From contig JAOADJ010000047.1 of assembly GCA_026417375.1 (NCBI GenBank), positions 1 through 42,526 on the forward strand: a stretch of DNA of 42,526 bases, given 5' to 3'. Under the pieces are notes generated by a model. It worked only from the letters and a program-made list of their open reading frames with translations, had not been told where the DNA came from and made no database searches. Source of the DNA: Melioribacteraceae bacterium. Lineage in GTDB: Bacteria; Bacteroidota; Ignavibacteria; Ignavibacteriales; Melioribacteraceae. Both the position numbers and the translations under genes were made by a program. This document shows, piece by piece, positions 34,055 through 42,526 of this stretch; within the stretch, counting starts at the first letter, position 1, and every line of letters begins with the position of its first letter.

Positions 34055-36028
34055 TTAATCTTTCTTTGCTCTTAATGAATCCCAAATTGTATAAGCACAT
34101 AATAAACAGAACATAACAAAAGCAAGAATTTCAGCTGAGTTAGATTCAGCCCATTCAGTCATAAACCAATCGAATCCAGCAGATTTTAGAATTACACTTA
34201 CAACACCCATCAAAGCTCCACCAGCAATAAATCCGGATGCAATCAAAGTTCCTCTTTCTCTGCGAGCATTGTTTAATGCATCATCTTTACTTCTTGTTGA
34301 AACAAAATGAGCAATTAATCCACCAATTAATAACGGAGTATTTAATTCCATTGGTAAATACATACCTAAAGCAAATGCCAGTACAGGTGCTTTTAATATT
34401 GCAAGAATTATAGAAATAAATGCACCAGAAATATATAAAGCCCAAGGAGTTGGTTGATTAGACATCAATGGTTGAATAACAGCAGCCATTGCATTTGCTT
34501 GTGGTGCAGCTAATCCGCCACTTGCAAAACCATAAGTTTGATCTAATAATGAAATAACCCAAACTACTGTTGCCGCAGAAATTGTTGTTCCAACAAATTT
34601 CCATTTTTCCTGATTTGCTGGTGTTGAACCAAGCCAATATCCAATCTTTAAATCAGTTATAAATGCACCGGCTTGTGATAATGCTGTACATACAACTCCA
34701 CCAATTATTAATGCTGAAACCATTCCAGTTGGTCCACTTAAACCTGCAGAAACCAAAACAATTGAGGATAAAATTAATGTCATTAATGTCATTCCACTTA
34801 CTGGATTATTTCCTGTAATAGCAATTGCATTTGCAGCAACCGTTGTAAATAAAAATGACATAATCATAACTATCAGTAATCCAACAATAGCATGTAATAA
34901 ATTATTTACAACACCAAACAAGAAGAACACAAAAATTATTAATGCTGTAAAAAGAATACCTAAGACAATAATTTTCATTGGTAAATCTTTCTGGGTTCTT
35001 TCAGTTGAATCACTTTCACTTTTTCCACCGGTAATTTCTTTAACAGCTAATGAAACAGCAGACTTAATAACACTTGAAGAGCGAATTATTCCGATAAATC
35101 CCGCCATTGCAATTGCACCAATACCAATTTGACGAACATAATTTCTAAAAATTTGTTCTGCACTCATATCTTTAATTAGTAGTTGAACATTTGCACCAAT
35201 TGTTGTTTGAAGTTCAGCACCGAAAAATGAAATCAAAGGAACTAAAACAAACCATGATAATAATGAACCAGCAACAATAATTAATGAATATTTTAAACCA
35301 ATTATATAACCTAAACCCATTACAGCTGCGCCAATATTTAATCTGAATACTAATTTCATTTTATCTGCAAGCATTTCACCGGCAGGAATTACACGGGTAG
35401 TAAAAACTTCACTCCATGCGCCAAATGTTGCAACCAGAAAATCATAAATTCCTCCAATTAATCCTGCAGATACAAGTACAGTTGCTTGATTTCCACCTTT
35501 TTCTCCGGCAACTAAAACTTCAGTTGTTGCAGTTGCTTCGGGAAAAGGAAGTTTGCCATGCATTTCACTTACAAAATATTTTCTGAATGGAACTAAAAAT
35601 AATATTCCTAAAAAACCACCAAGAAGTGAAGCAAAAAACATTTGGAAAAATGTAGCTTCAAGTTTTAAAATATAAATTGCAGGTAATGTGAAAATTGCTC
35701 CGGCAACAACAGCTCCTGATGTAGCACCTATTGATTGAATAATAATATTTTGTCCAAGTGATTGATTTTTTTTCAATGCAGTTGAAATTCCAACAGCAAG
35801 TATTGCAATTGGAATTGCAGCTTCGAATACCTGACCAATTTTTAATCCTAAATAAGCTGCTGCAGCCGAAAAAATTATTGCCATAATTATACCAGTTATA
35901 ACAGAATAAAAAGTTACTTCGGGATAAATTTTAGAAGGGGACATTATCGGAACATATTTCTCACCATCTTTTAATTCAGTATAAGCATTTGCTGGTAATC
36001 CACTTGTTGTTGGTTTTTCATGAGACAT
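34055..36028 (-). CDS. OPT-family oligopeptide transporter
   Basis: 657 aa with about 14-16 membrane segments. The conserved start YVPIMSPSKIYPEVTFYSVITG precedes AAAAYLGLKIGQVFEAAIP. ELQTTIGANVQL and NPVSGMTLMTLI are family landmarks. It takes up peptides (or metal-chelate peptides) by proton symport in the inner membrane. AAGGAG lies eight bases before the ATG. Grouped with the exported peptidase gene 18 bases downstream, it suggests periplasmic trimming followed by import. Confidence 0.92.
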   Translation of the reverse strand: MSHEKPTTSGLPANAYTELKDGEKYVPIMSPSKIYPEVTFYSVITGIIMAIIFSAAAAYLGLKIGQVFEAAIPIAILAVGISTALKKNQSLGQNIIIQSIGATSGAVVAGAIFTLPAIYILKLEATFFQMFFASLLGGFLGILFLVPFRKYFVSEMHGKLPFPEATATTEVLVAGEKGGNQATVLVSAGLIGGIYDFLVATFGAWSEVFTTRVIPAGEMLADKMKLVFRLNIGAAVMGLGYIIGLKYSLIIVAGSLLSWFVLVPLISFFGAELQTTIGANVQLLIKDMSAEQIFRNYVRQIGIGAIAMAGFIGIIRSSSVIKSAVSLAVKEITGGKSESDSTERTQKDLPMKIIVLGILFTALIIFVFFLFGVVNNLLHAIVGLLIVMIMSFLFTTVAANAIAITGNNPVSGMTLMTLILSSIVLVSAGLSGPTGMVSALIIGGVVCTALSQAGAFITDLKIGYWLGSTPANQEKWKFVGTTISAATVVWVISLLDQTYGFASGGLAAPQANAMAAVIQPLMSNQPTPWALYISGAFISIILAILKAPVLAFALGMYLPMELNTPLLIGGLIAHFVSTRSKDDALNNARRERGTLIASGFIAGGALMGVVSVILKSAGFDWFMTEWAESNSAEILAFVMFCLLCAYTIWDSLRAKKD

Positions 36029-36108
36029 TTTTCTTCTCCTTTACAATTAATTCATAAAAGTGCAATAATTAAGTTGTTCTTAAAATTTATAATTAAATAA
36101 TGTTTTCT

Positions 36109-36870
36109 TTATACACTGTGAGGAATCATATAAACAATAAGCATTAATAGTGCAGCTAAAAAAGTAAACAATTTTGGAGCAATATCTTTTTTAACAAAAT
36201 AATATGCAACTATCCATCCAATAAAAGCCACAAGAGTTTTATTATCTGTAATATCATTTCCAAAAGGAAAACCACCCCACATTTCACCAAAAGCAAACCA
36301 GTTCATTGCAAAACCAAGTGGAAATCCACCAATGAATAAAAATACTAAAGTCCAAATTGTAAGCTTTAAATATTTTGGTGGTTTGTTAAAAAATTCTAAT
36401 GCAGTTCTTGTTGAAAGCATCATAGCACCAAACATAAAAATGATGTGTGGAATTAAAATTATTAATGGAACATCACCTTTAAATCTAATTATTAAAACAT
36501 TTGGACCGGGTAAAGTAACTTCTTCATTTCCTTTATGTAGTTTTACAAAATATTCCCATTTTTCAAGTGGTTTACGTGCTGGCAATTCTGCACTTAATTT
36601 GTTTGTTCCTTTCATTTCAACAAAATTAAATTCACCTTTATTTTGGTAAGGACGCCAATAAAGTTCTCCCTTTATTTCGGGATCGTTAGTTTCTATTTCA
36701 ACCAAGTAATTTGATGATGAAACGTGGCTTCTTTCTAATTTGTATTTTATAGTTTTTCCGGCTAATTCTACTTTTCCGGTTTTAGGATATGTAGGGCCAG
36801 TCATTCTTTGATAAACCGCTGAACCAGCAGTTATTAAAAATGCAATTAACCATAATAATATTTTTTTCAT
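36109..36870 (-). CDS. membrane protein of unknown function with periplasmic beta domain
   Basis: About 253 aa, no family recognised. One N-terminal membrane helix (about 3-18) is followed by a soluble region (about 20-135) rich in beta strands (VELAGKTIKYKLERSH, KGELYWRPYQNKGEF) and then four to five membrane helices (about 133-150, 170-190, 215-228, 232-250). The soluble part probably lies in the periplasm. The ATG at 36870 is preferred over the GTG at 36876 because AAAAGG sits five bases before it. It lies 80 bases upstream of the OPT gene on the same strand. Confidence 0.7.
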   Translation of the reverse strand: MKKILLWLIAFLITAGSAVYQRMTGPTYPKTGKVELAGKTIKYKLERSHVSSSNYLVEIETNDPEIKGELYWRPYQNKGEFNFVEMKGTNKLSAELPARKPLEKWEYFVKLHKGNEEVTLPGPNVLIIRFKGDVPLIILIPHIIFMFGAMMLSTRTALEFFNKPPKYLKLTIWTLVFLFIGGFPLGFAMNWFAFGEMWGGFPFGNDITDNKTLVAFIGWIVAYYFVKKDIAPKLFTFLAALLMLIVYMIPHSV

Positions 36871-37005
36871 AACCACCTTTTGATGTTTAAAATGTTGCTC
36901 AAACTTAGCTAAAGAGAGTTTTCAGAACAATCTTTAATTAATATTTTTTTATAGAAAAAGAATTGGAATCTTTTTTTATTTTTCAATTAAATATTTGAGG
37001 ATAAA

Positions 37006-37590
37006 ATGCTAAACAAAGAAAAATTTATTGAAGAATCATTAAAGGAAAGTTCAGAAGTAAAATTAAAAATTGAAAATGCCTGTAAAAATGAAATTTTAAA
37101 AGCTGTTGAAGCCTTGGTAAATTCTTTCAAAAGTAAAAATAAACTTTTGTTATGTGGAAATGGAGGAAGTGCAGCAGATTGTCAACATATTGCAACTGAA
37201 TTTGTTATAAGGTTAAGTCACAATTTACAAAGACCTGCTTTACCTGCAATTGCATTAACAACTGATACTTCAAATTTAACAGCTGGTGGAAATGATATTG
37301 GTTTCGAAAATGTTTTCGCTCGTTCAATAGAAGGTTTAGGAAATGAGGGGGATGTATTATTTGCAATTTCTACAAGTGGTAATTCAAAAAATATTATTAA
37401 GGCTGTTGAAAAAGCTAAAGAAAAAAATATTTATACAATTGGATTTTTAGGTGGATCTGGAGGAGAGCTTAAAAGTTTAGTCCATTTACCAATTATTATT
37501 CCTTCTTCAAATGTTCAACGAATTCAAGAAGGTCATATAACAGTTGCTCATATAATTTGTGAATTAGTTGAAGATGAACTATTTGGATAA
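37006..37590 (+). CDS. gmhA: GmhA, sedoheptulose-7-phosphate isomerase
   Basis: 194 aa SIS-domain protein. GNGGSAADCQHIATEFV carries H61 and E65, and the C-terminal QEGHITVAH carries Q174 and H182; these match the zinc and catalytic residues H61, E65, Q172 and H180 of E. coli GmhA. SGNSKNI is the phosphate loop. It converts sedoheptulose 7-phosphate to D-glycero-D-manno-heptose 7-phosphate for lipopolysaccharide or glycan heptose. No other heptose gene is in the window. Confidence 0.92.
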   Translation: MLNKEKFIEESLKESSEVKLKIENACKNEILKAVEALVNSFKSKNKLLLCGNGGSAADCQHIATEFVIRLSHNLQRPALPAIALTTDTSNLTAGGNDIGFENVFARSIEGLGNEGDVLFAISTSGNSKNIIKAVEKAKEKNIYTIGFLGGSGGELKSLVHLPIIIPSSNVQRIQEGHITVAHIICELVEDELFG

Positions 37591-37680
37591 AAAATACATA
37601 TGTAAAAATATTTTTATTAATCAAGTGGAAAATAAATTTTCTTTCATTTTGATTTGCACGTCAAAAAATTCCGGAGTTTT

Positions 37681-39849
37681 ATGAATATCAATTCTTTTAT
37701 TGCAAATGAATTAAATCTTGCTGAAAAACAAGTTAATGCTGTAGTTAATTTATTAAATGAAGGTTCAACTATTCCATTTATTGCCCGTTATAGAAAAGAA
37801 CATACTGGTGGATTAAATGAAGATATTCTTAGAAATATTGAAGATAGGTTACAATATTTAACAATTCTTGAGTCAAGAAAAGAAGTTGTTTTAAAGAGTA
37901 TAGAAGAGCAGGGTAAACTAACTGATGAATTAAAAAATAAAATTTTATCGGCAGTAAAACTTCAAGAAGTTGAAGATTTATATCTTCCATACAAACCTAA
38001 AAGGAAAACAAGAGGAAGCGTTGCAAAAGCAAAGGGCTTAGAACCACTTGCAATTTTTATTGTTGAAAATCCAAACTTTGAAGGGAATTTTGATTTAATA
38101 TTAGAAAAATATATAAATAAAGAATTAGGTGTTGAAACCAAAGAAGATGCTTTACAAGGGGCAAAAGATATTATCGCTGAAATGATTAGTGATAATGCTG
38201 ATGTAAGAAAAATTGTAAGAAATTTCCTTTTTGAAGAAGCAACTTTAATATCAGTTAAAGCAGAAGAAAGAAAAGAATCAATTCAACAGAATAAAAAAGA
38301 TGTTTATGATGTTTATCATAATTTTTCATGTCCTGTAAATAAATTAAAACAATACCAAACTTTAGCAATTAATCGTGGAGAGAAAGAAGGTTTTTTAAAA
38401 GTTAATTTATCATTCGAAAAAGAAATTTTGTTAAAGGATGTTTACAAAGAATATTTTCCGTTTCAAAAATCCTTTTTTGATGAAATATTAAATGAAGTAG
38501 TTGAAGATTCATTCACGAGATTAATTTTTCCTTCTATAGAAAGAGAAATCAGAAATCAATTAACTGAAGAAGCCGATTTACATGCAATTGAAATTTTTGC
38601 AGCAAATTTAAAACAACTCTTACTGCAACCACCAATCGCAAATAAAATTATTTTAGGTATCGATCCCGGATATGTCAGTGGTTCTAAAATTGCAGTAATC
38701 GATTCAACAGGAAAATACCTTGAAGGAACAACGATTTATCCACATCCACCACAAAGCAGATTTCAGGAAGCAAAAAAAATATTAGTTGAATTTATTAACA
38801 GATATAAAGTAAATGTTATTGCTATTGGAAATGGAACTGCAAGCAGAGAAACAGAATTACTTGTAGCAGAAACGATAAAAGAAAATAAATTAAAGTGTCA
38901 TTATTTAATTGTAAATGAAGCTGGTGCTTCTGTTTATTCTGCAAGTGAAATTGCAAAAGAAGAATTTCCTGAACTTGAAGCAAGTCAACGTGGTAATATT
39001 TCAATTGCAAGAAGAGTCTTAGATCCACTTGCTGAACTTGTTAAAATTGATCCTAAATCAATTGGTGTAGGTTTATATCAGCACGATGTTGATCAAAAAT
39101 TACTATCAAAAAAATTAGATGATGTGGTTTTAAGTTGTGTTAATTATGTTGGCGTTGATGTTAATACTGCGTCAGCATCATTGTTAAACTATATTTCAGG
39201 ATTGAATAAAAGAATTGCAAAAAATATTGTAAAGCACAGAGAAAAAATTGGAAAGTTTAAAAATCGGTTTCAATTACTTGATGTAACAGGAATGGGAGAA
39301 AAAGCTTTTGAACAATGTGCCGGATTTTTAAGAATTCCAGATGGTGATAATCCTTTAGATAATACATCAATTCATCCTGAATCTTATCAGGCAACAGAAA
39401 AACTTTTAAAACTTTGTGAACTCTCAACTACTCATGTTAATGAAAAAGGAAATCTTGTTGAATTATTTATAAAGACAAAAGGAGTTCAAAAAGTAGCAAA
39501 AGAAATTGGTGTTGGTGAACCAACTTTATTAGATATAATTGAAAATTTAAAAAAACCGGGAAGAGATCCACGTGAAGAATTACCTAAGCCGATATTAAGA
39601 AGTGATGTATTAAAAATTGAAGATTTAAAGGAAGGAATGAAATTAAAAGGTACTGTTAGAAATGTAGTGGACTTTGGTGCATTTGTGGATATAGGAGTTA
39701 AACAAGATGGATTACTTCATATTTCACAAATTGCAAATAAATATGTAAAAAATCCTTTAGAACTTTTAAAAGTTGGAGATATAATAGAAGTAACAATTAT
39801 TGCCATTGATATTCCAAAGCAGAGAATTTCATTAAGCATGATTAAATAA
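37681..39849 (+). CDS. tex: Tex-family RNA-binding protein (S1 domain)
   Basis: 722 aa. Order of domains: Tex N-terminal helix-turn-helix region (1-190; [15 protein letters not shown]), central helical region, YqgF/RNase H-like fold (about 320-450; [18 protein letters not shown]), helix-hairpin-helix repeats (about 485-560; [37 protein letters not shown]) and a C-terminal S1 domain (651-722; [16 protein letters not shown]). The family binds RNA and influences transcription. The ATG at 37681 has CGGAG six bases before it, so the TTG 27 bases upstream is rejected. Confidence 0.94.
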   Translation: MNINSFIANELNLAEKQVNAVVNLLNEGSTIPFIARYRKEHTGGLNEDILRNIEDRLQYLTILESRKEVVLKSIEEQGKLTDELKNKILSAVKLQEVEDLYLPYKPKRKTRGSVAKAKGLEPLAIFIVENPNFEGNFDLILEKYINKELGVETKEDALQGAKDIIAEMISDNADVRKIVRNFLFEEATLISVKAEERKESIQQNKKDVYDVYHNFSCPVNKLKQYQTLAINRGEKEGFLKVNLSFEKEILLKDVYKEYFPFQKSFFDEILNEVVEDSFTRLIFPSIEREIRNQLTEEADLHAIEIFAANLKQLLLQPPIANKIILGIDPGYVSGSKIAVIDSTGKYLEGTTIYPHPPQSRFQEAKKILVEFINRYKVNVIAIGNGTASRETELLVAETIKENKLKCHYLIVNEAGASVYSASEIAKEEFPELEASQRGNISIARRVLDPLAELVKIDPKSIGVGLYQHDVDQKLLSKKLDDVVLSCVNYVGVDVNTASASLLNYISGLNKRIAKNIVKHREKIGKFKNRFQLLDVTGMGEKAFEQCAGFLRIPDGDNPLDNTSIHPESYQATEKLLKLCELSTTHVNEKGNLVELFIKTKGVQKVAKEIGVGEPTLLDIIENLKKPGRDPREELPKPILRSDVLKIEDLKEGMKLKGTVRNVVDFGAFVDIGVKQDGLLHISQIANKYVKNPLELLKVGDIIEVTIIAIDIPKQRISLSMIK

Positions 39850-39895
39850 TCATCAACATTTTTTATTTTTGCATAAAATAAACAAGAGGAAAATA

Positions 39896-42373
39896 ATGAC
39901 AGCAAATATTGATATGATAAAAAAGGTATATTCAACATTTAAGAAAAAAGTTGACTATGCTAGAAAAGTTGTTGGCAGACCACTTACTTACTCAGAAAAA
40001 ATTCTTTATGCACATTTGTGGGAAAAACCAACAAAGGAATTAACAAGAGGAAAAGATTTTGCTGATTTTGCTCCGGATCGGGTTGCAATGCAAGATGCAA
40101 CAGCTCAAATGGCAATGTTACAATTTATGCATGCCGGAAGAAAAGAATCTGCAGTACCAGCAACTATTCATGCTGATCATTTAATTGTTGCACAAAATGG
40201 AAGTGAAGAAGATTTAAAACGTGCAATCGAAGAAAACAAAGAAGTTTATGAATTCTTATCAACTATAAGTCAAAAATATGGCGTTGGTTTTTGGAAACCG
40301 GGCGCAGGAATAATTCATCAGGTTATTTTAGAAAATTATGCATTCCCAGGTGGAATGATGATTGGTTCTGATTCACATACACCAAACGCAGGTGGATTAG
40401 GAATGATTGCAATTGGTGTTGGAGGCGCTGATGTTGTTGATGTTATGGCTGGTATGCCTTGGGAATTAAAATGGCCTAAATTAATTGGTGTAAAATTGAC
40501 CGGAAAACTTTCCGGTTGGACTTCTCCAAAAGATGTAATTTTAAAATTAACTGGTATTCTAACTGTTAAAGGGGGAACAGGTGCAATTGTTGAATATTTT
40601 GGTGAAGGTACAAAATCAATTTCTTGTACTGGCAAAGCAACTATTTGCAATATGGGTGCAGAAATTGGCGCAACTTGTTCAATTTTTCCTTATGATGAAA
40701 GAATGGCAGCTTATCTAGAAAAAACCGATAGAAAAGATGTAGCTCAACTTGCAAATAAAAACGCAAATGTTTTAAGAGCAGATGATGAAGTTTATTTAAA
40801 TCCTGAAAAATATTATGATCAATTAATAGAAATTAATCTTGATGAACTTGAACCACATTTGAATGGACCCTTTACACCAGATCGTGCTTGGGCTGTTTCC
40901 AAAATGAAAGAAGCTGTAAAAGAAAATGATTTTCCTGATAAAGTTAGTGTAGCTTTAATCGGAAGTTGTACAAATAGTAGTTATGAAGATATTGATCGCT
41001 CTGCTAATATTGCACGTCAGGCATTAGCAAAAGGATTAAAAGCAAAATCAGAATTCAAAATAACTCCAGGTTCTGAACAGGTTCGTGCAACAATTGAAAG
41101 AGATGGACAATTAAAAGTATTAACAGATTTAGGTGGACAAGTCTTAGCAAATGCTTGTGGTCCTTGTATCGGAATGTGGAAAAGAATGGATATTAAAACA
41201 GGTGAAAGAAACACAATTGTAAATTCATTCAATAGAAATTTTGCAAAAAGAAACGATAACAATCCGGAAACTTTATCATTTGTTGCATCACCGGAAATTA
41301 CAACAGCACTTGCAATTGCCGGAAGTTTATCTTTTAATCCTGAAACAGATTTTCTTGTTAATGAAAATGGTGAACAAGTAAAATTAGATCCTCCATATGG
41401 AGAAGAATTACCAAAGAAAAATTTTGAAAAAGATCGTAAAGGATTTCTAGCTCCCAAAAAGAGTGGATTCAAAACAAAAATTGCAATGCCAGAAAATAGC
41501 GATAGATTACAATTCCTTGAAACGTTTCCGGCATGGGATGGAAAAGATTTTATTGATATGCCATTATTATTAAAAGTGAAAGGGAAATGTACTACAGATC
41601 ATATTTCCCCAGCCGGTTCATGGTTGAAATATCGCGGACATCTTGACAATATTTCTAAAAATATGTTCTTAGGTGCAATTAATGCTTTTACTGGAAAAGC
41701 AGGTGAAGCCAAAAACCAATTCACTGAATTTTATCAACAAGTGCATGAAGTTGCACGTGAATACAAAGCCCAAGGAATTGGATGGATTGTTGTTGGTGAT
41801 GAGAATTATGGAGAAGGTTCTTCTCGTGAACATGCAGCAATGGAACCAAGATTTTTAGGTGGAAAAGCTATTATTGCTAAATCATTTGCAAGAATTCATG
41901 AAACAAATTTGAAAAAGCAAGGTATGTTACCATTAACTTTTTCTGATCCAAATGATTATGAAAAAATTCAAGAGGATGATACTTTTAGTTTGGTTGGATT
42001 AAATGAATTTGCACCTGAAAAACAATTAAAATTAATTATAAAACATAAGGATGGTTCAACAGAAGAAATAATGTTAAATCATTCTTTCAATGCAGGACAA
42101 ATTGAATGGTTTAAAGCTGGTGGTGCATTAAATTTAATTGCAGCTAAACAAAAAGCTAAAGCATCTAAGAAAAAAACTGTTAATAAAAAGAAAGTAGTTA
42201 AAAAAGTTCAAAACAATAAAAAAGTTGCAGCAAAAAAAGTTGTTAAAAAATCAAAAGCTACATCTAAAAAATCTTCAAGTAAGAAAAAAGTAGTGAAAGC
42301 TGTAAAGAAAGTGACTACAAAATCGGTTAAAAAAACTTTCAAGAAAACAGTCAAAAAAGCAGGTAAAAAATAA
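39896..42373 (+). CDS. acn: aconitate hydratase, mitochondrial-type, with lysine-rich C-terminal tail
   Basis: 825 aa. The first 754 residues are a complete aconitase interconverting citrate and isocitrate in the TCA cycle. Iron-sulfur ligands fall at C358 (GSCTNSS), C421 and C424 (CGPC), and the active-site loop [17 protein letters not shown] is intact. Residues 755-825 are extra: 33 of 71 are Lys, with Ala, Val, Ser and Thr and no Asp or Glu, resembling histone H1-like tails. AGAGGA lies five bases before the ATG at 39896, which rules out the upstream TTG at 39869. It is 46 bases after tex and could be co-transcribed. The IS edge begins 16 bases after its stop. Confidence 0.95.
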   Translation: MTANIDMIKKVYSTFKKKVDYARKVVGRPLTYSEKILYAHLWEKPTKELTRGKDFADFAPDRVAMQDATAQMAMLQFMHAGRKESAVPATIHADHLIVAQNGSEEDLKRAIEENKEVYEFLSTISQKYGVGFWKPGAGIIHQVILENYAFPGGMMIGSDSHTPNAGGLGMIAIGVGGADVVDVMAGMPWELKWPKLIGVKLTGKLSGWTSPKDVILKLTGILTVKGGTGAIVEYFGEGTKSISCTGKATICNMGAEIGATCSIFPYDERMAAYLEKTDRKDVAQLANKNANVLRADDEVYLNPEKYYDQLIEINLDELEPHLNGPFTPDRAWAVSKMKEAVKENDFPDKVSVALIGSCTNSSYEDIDRSANIARQALAKGLKAKSEFKITPGSEQVRATIERDGQLKVLTDLGGQVLANACGPCIGMWKRMDIKTGERNTIVNSFNRNFAKRNDNNPETLSFVASPEITTALAIAGSLSFNPETDFLVNENGEQVKLDPPYGEELPKKNFEKDRKGFLAPKKSGFKTKIAMPENSDRLQFLETFPAWDGKDFIDMPLLLKVKGKCTTDHISPAGSWLKYRGHLDNISKNMFLGAINAFTGKAGEAKNQFTEFYQQVHEVAREYKAQGIGWIVVGDENYGEGSSREHAAMEPRFLGGKAIIAKSFARIHETNLKKQGMLPLTFSDPNDYEKIQEDDTFSLVGLNEFAPEKQLKLIIKHKDGSTEEIMLNHSFNAGQIEWFKAGGALNLIAAKQKAKASKKKTVNKKKVVKKVQNNKKVAAKKVVKKSKATSKKSSSKKKVVKAVKKVTTKSVKKTFKKTVKKAGKK

Positions 42374-42391
42374 TTAAGTCAATTAGTAGAG

Positions 42392-42419
42392 GCCGTCTCA
42401 AAAGTAAATTTGAGACGGC
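42392..42419. repeat. 11-bp palindrome at IS end
   Basis: A perfect 11+6+11 hairpin (GCCGTCTCAAA, loop AGTAAA, TTTGAGACGGC) followed by a T-rich stretch. Seen alone it would pass as the aconitase terminator, and it may serve as one, but its place beside a transposase end makes it part of the insertion sequence terminus. Confidence 0.65.
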
Positions 42420-42453
42420 ATTTCATTTTTACAAAAATATGTACAAATATTTT

Positions 42454-42526
42454 TCATGCCGATATTGTTGCCCATTTTGATAAATTATGAGCCAGTGCAA
42501 CCAACCCGATTTCAACGGTTACTTTT
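42454..42526 (-). CDS. transposase C-terminus, IS1182-like, 5' part missing
   Basis: The last 23 codons are visible. The chain reads VEIGLVALAHNLSKWA before the stop, matching the F/VGLLALAHNLxKWA end of IS1182-family DDE transposases (family recollection). G+C is higher than in the surrounding genes, which fits a transferred element. The catalytic region lies beyond the window, so intactness cannot be judged. Confidence 0.7.
   Translation of the reverse strand, partial: KVTVEIGLVALAHNLSKWATISA

Larger units (their letters stand above)
42389..42526. mobile_element. edge of an IS1182-like insertion sequence (partial)
   Basis: From GAGGCCGTCTC at 42389 the sequence changes character. A palindromic end (GCCGTCTCAAA / TTTGAGACGGC, 42392-42402 and 42409-42419) is followed by a second hairpin (AAAAATAT / ATATTTTT, 42433-42440 and 42447-42454) and the C-terminus of a transposase on the minus strand. 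Ends of this kind are usual for IS1182/IS4-like elements (recollection). The other end is outside the window, so target duplication cannot be tested. Confidence 0.7.

Noticed and set aside
37654-37680. TTG start extending tex by nine residues
   Set aside because: CGGAG is correctly spaced for the ATG at 37681.
37591-37680. TACATATGTA and AAAAATATTTTT palindromes as a terminator after gmhA
   Set aside because: Short A/T-only palindromes are expected by chance in this base composition.
39869-39895. TTG start extending aconitase by nine residues
   Set aside because: The extension (HKINKRKI) is not needed; AGAGGA is well placed for the ATG at 39896, and Cys numbering then matches mitochondrial aconitase exactly.
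41017-41472. 151-codon minus-strand frame
   Set aside because: Antisense within the aconitase gene, covering its iron-sulfur Cys region. No family features.
1-42526. CRISPR arrays, tRNA or rRNA genes
   Set aside because: No regularly spaced direct repeats and no tRNA- or rRNA-like segments were seen in any intergenic gap.

Overview
The window is AT-rich (roughly 30% G+C by eye) with short gaps and tightly packed genes. It looks like a chromosomal segment of an Ignavibacteria/Bacteroidota-type bacterium. The evidence is a C-terminal type IX secretion sorting domain of the YPNPFNPST kind at 27183-27842, a TonB-dependent receptor with an N-terminal CarboxypepD_reg-like domain, a UpxY-type NusG paralogue, and the overall coding style. 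The exact taxon is an inference. I found no tRNA, rRNA or CRISPR array.

Layout. (1) 1-4355, minus strand: a probable five-gene operon of hybrid histidine kinase, NusG-like antiterminator, YhaM-like OB/HD exoribonuclease, exported TPR protein, and a class III-type sirtuin cut by the window edge. (2) 4479-9791: a TonB-dependent receptor converging on an NtrC-like regulator and its PAS histidine kinase. (3) 9942-11531: an exported DUF4139 protein. (4) 11549-19483, minus strand: a nine-gene, translationally coupled sugar operon. In transcription order it encodes a GT-B-like protein, an SpsF-type cytidylyltransferase, transketolase N and C halves, a GSA-aminomutase-like aminotransferase, an SDR, a KdsC-like phosphatase, a NeuB-like synthase without its SAF domain, and a fatty-acid-hydroxylase-family membrane protein. 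(5) 19831-27180, plus strand: an Rnf operon (rnfC-D-G-E-A, apbE, rnfB, rseC-like) followed by a saccharopine-dehydrogenase-like gene. (6) 27183-28889, minus strand: YceI, MarR and a T9SS-sorted CXXCH protein. (7) 29037-42373: phosphomannomutase/phosphoglucomutase, small unknown genes, a class V aminotransferase, an exported PepF-like peptidase with an OPT transporter, an unknown membrane protein, gmhA, tex and an aconitase. (8) 42389-end: the edge of an IS1182-like insertion sequence.

How genes work together. The Rnf genes encode a ferredoxin:NAD+ oxidoreductase ion pump, and the embedded apbE supplies the flavinylating enzyme for RnfG and RnfD. The sugar operon reads as a complete route to a CMP-activated 2-keto sugar acid. 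It has no NeuC-type epimerase and none of the nucleotide-sugar dehydratases of the sialic, legionaminic or pseudaminic pathways, and a split transketolase appears to replace them. I do not recognise a characterised pathway with this gene set, and it is the best candidate for an undescribed system here. The second oddity is the aconitase: its core matches mitochondrial-type aconitase in length, then carries about 71 extra residues, 33 of them lysine, resembling a histone H1-like nucleic-acid-binding tail.
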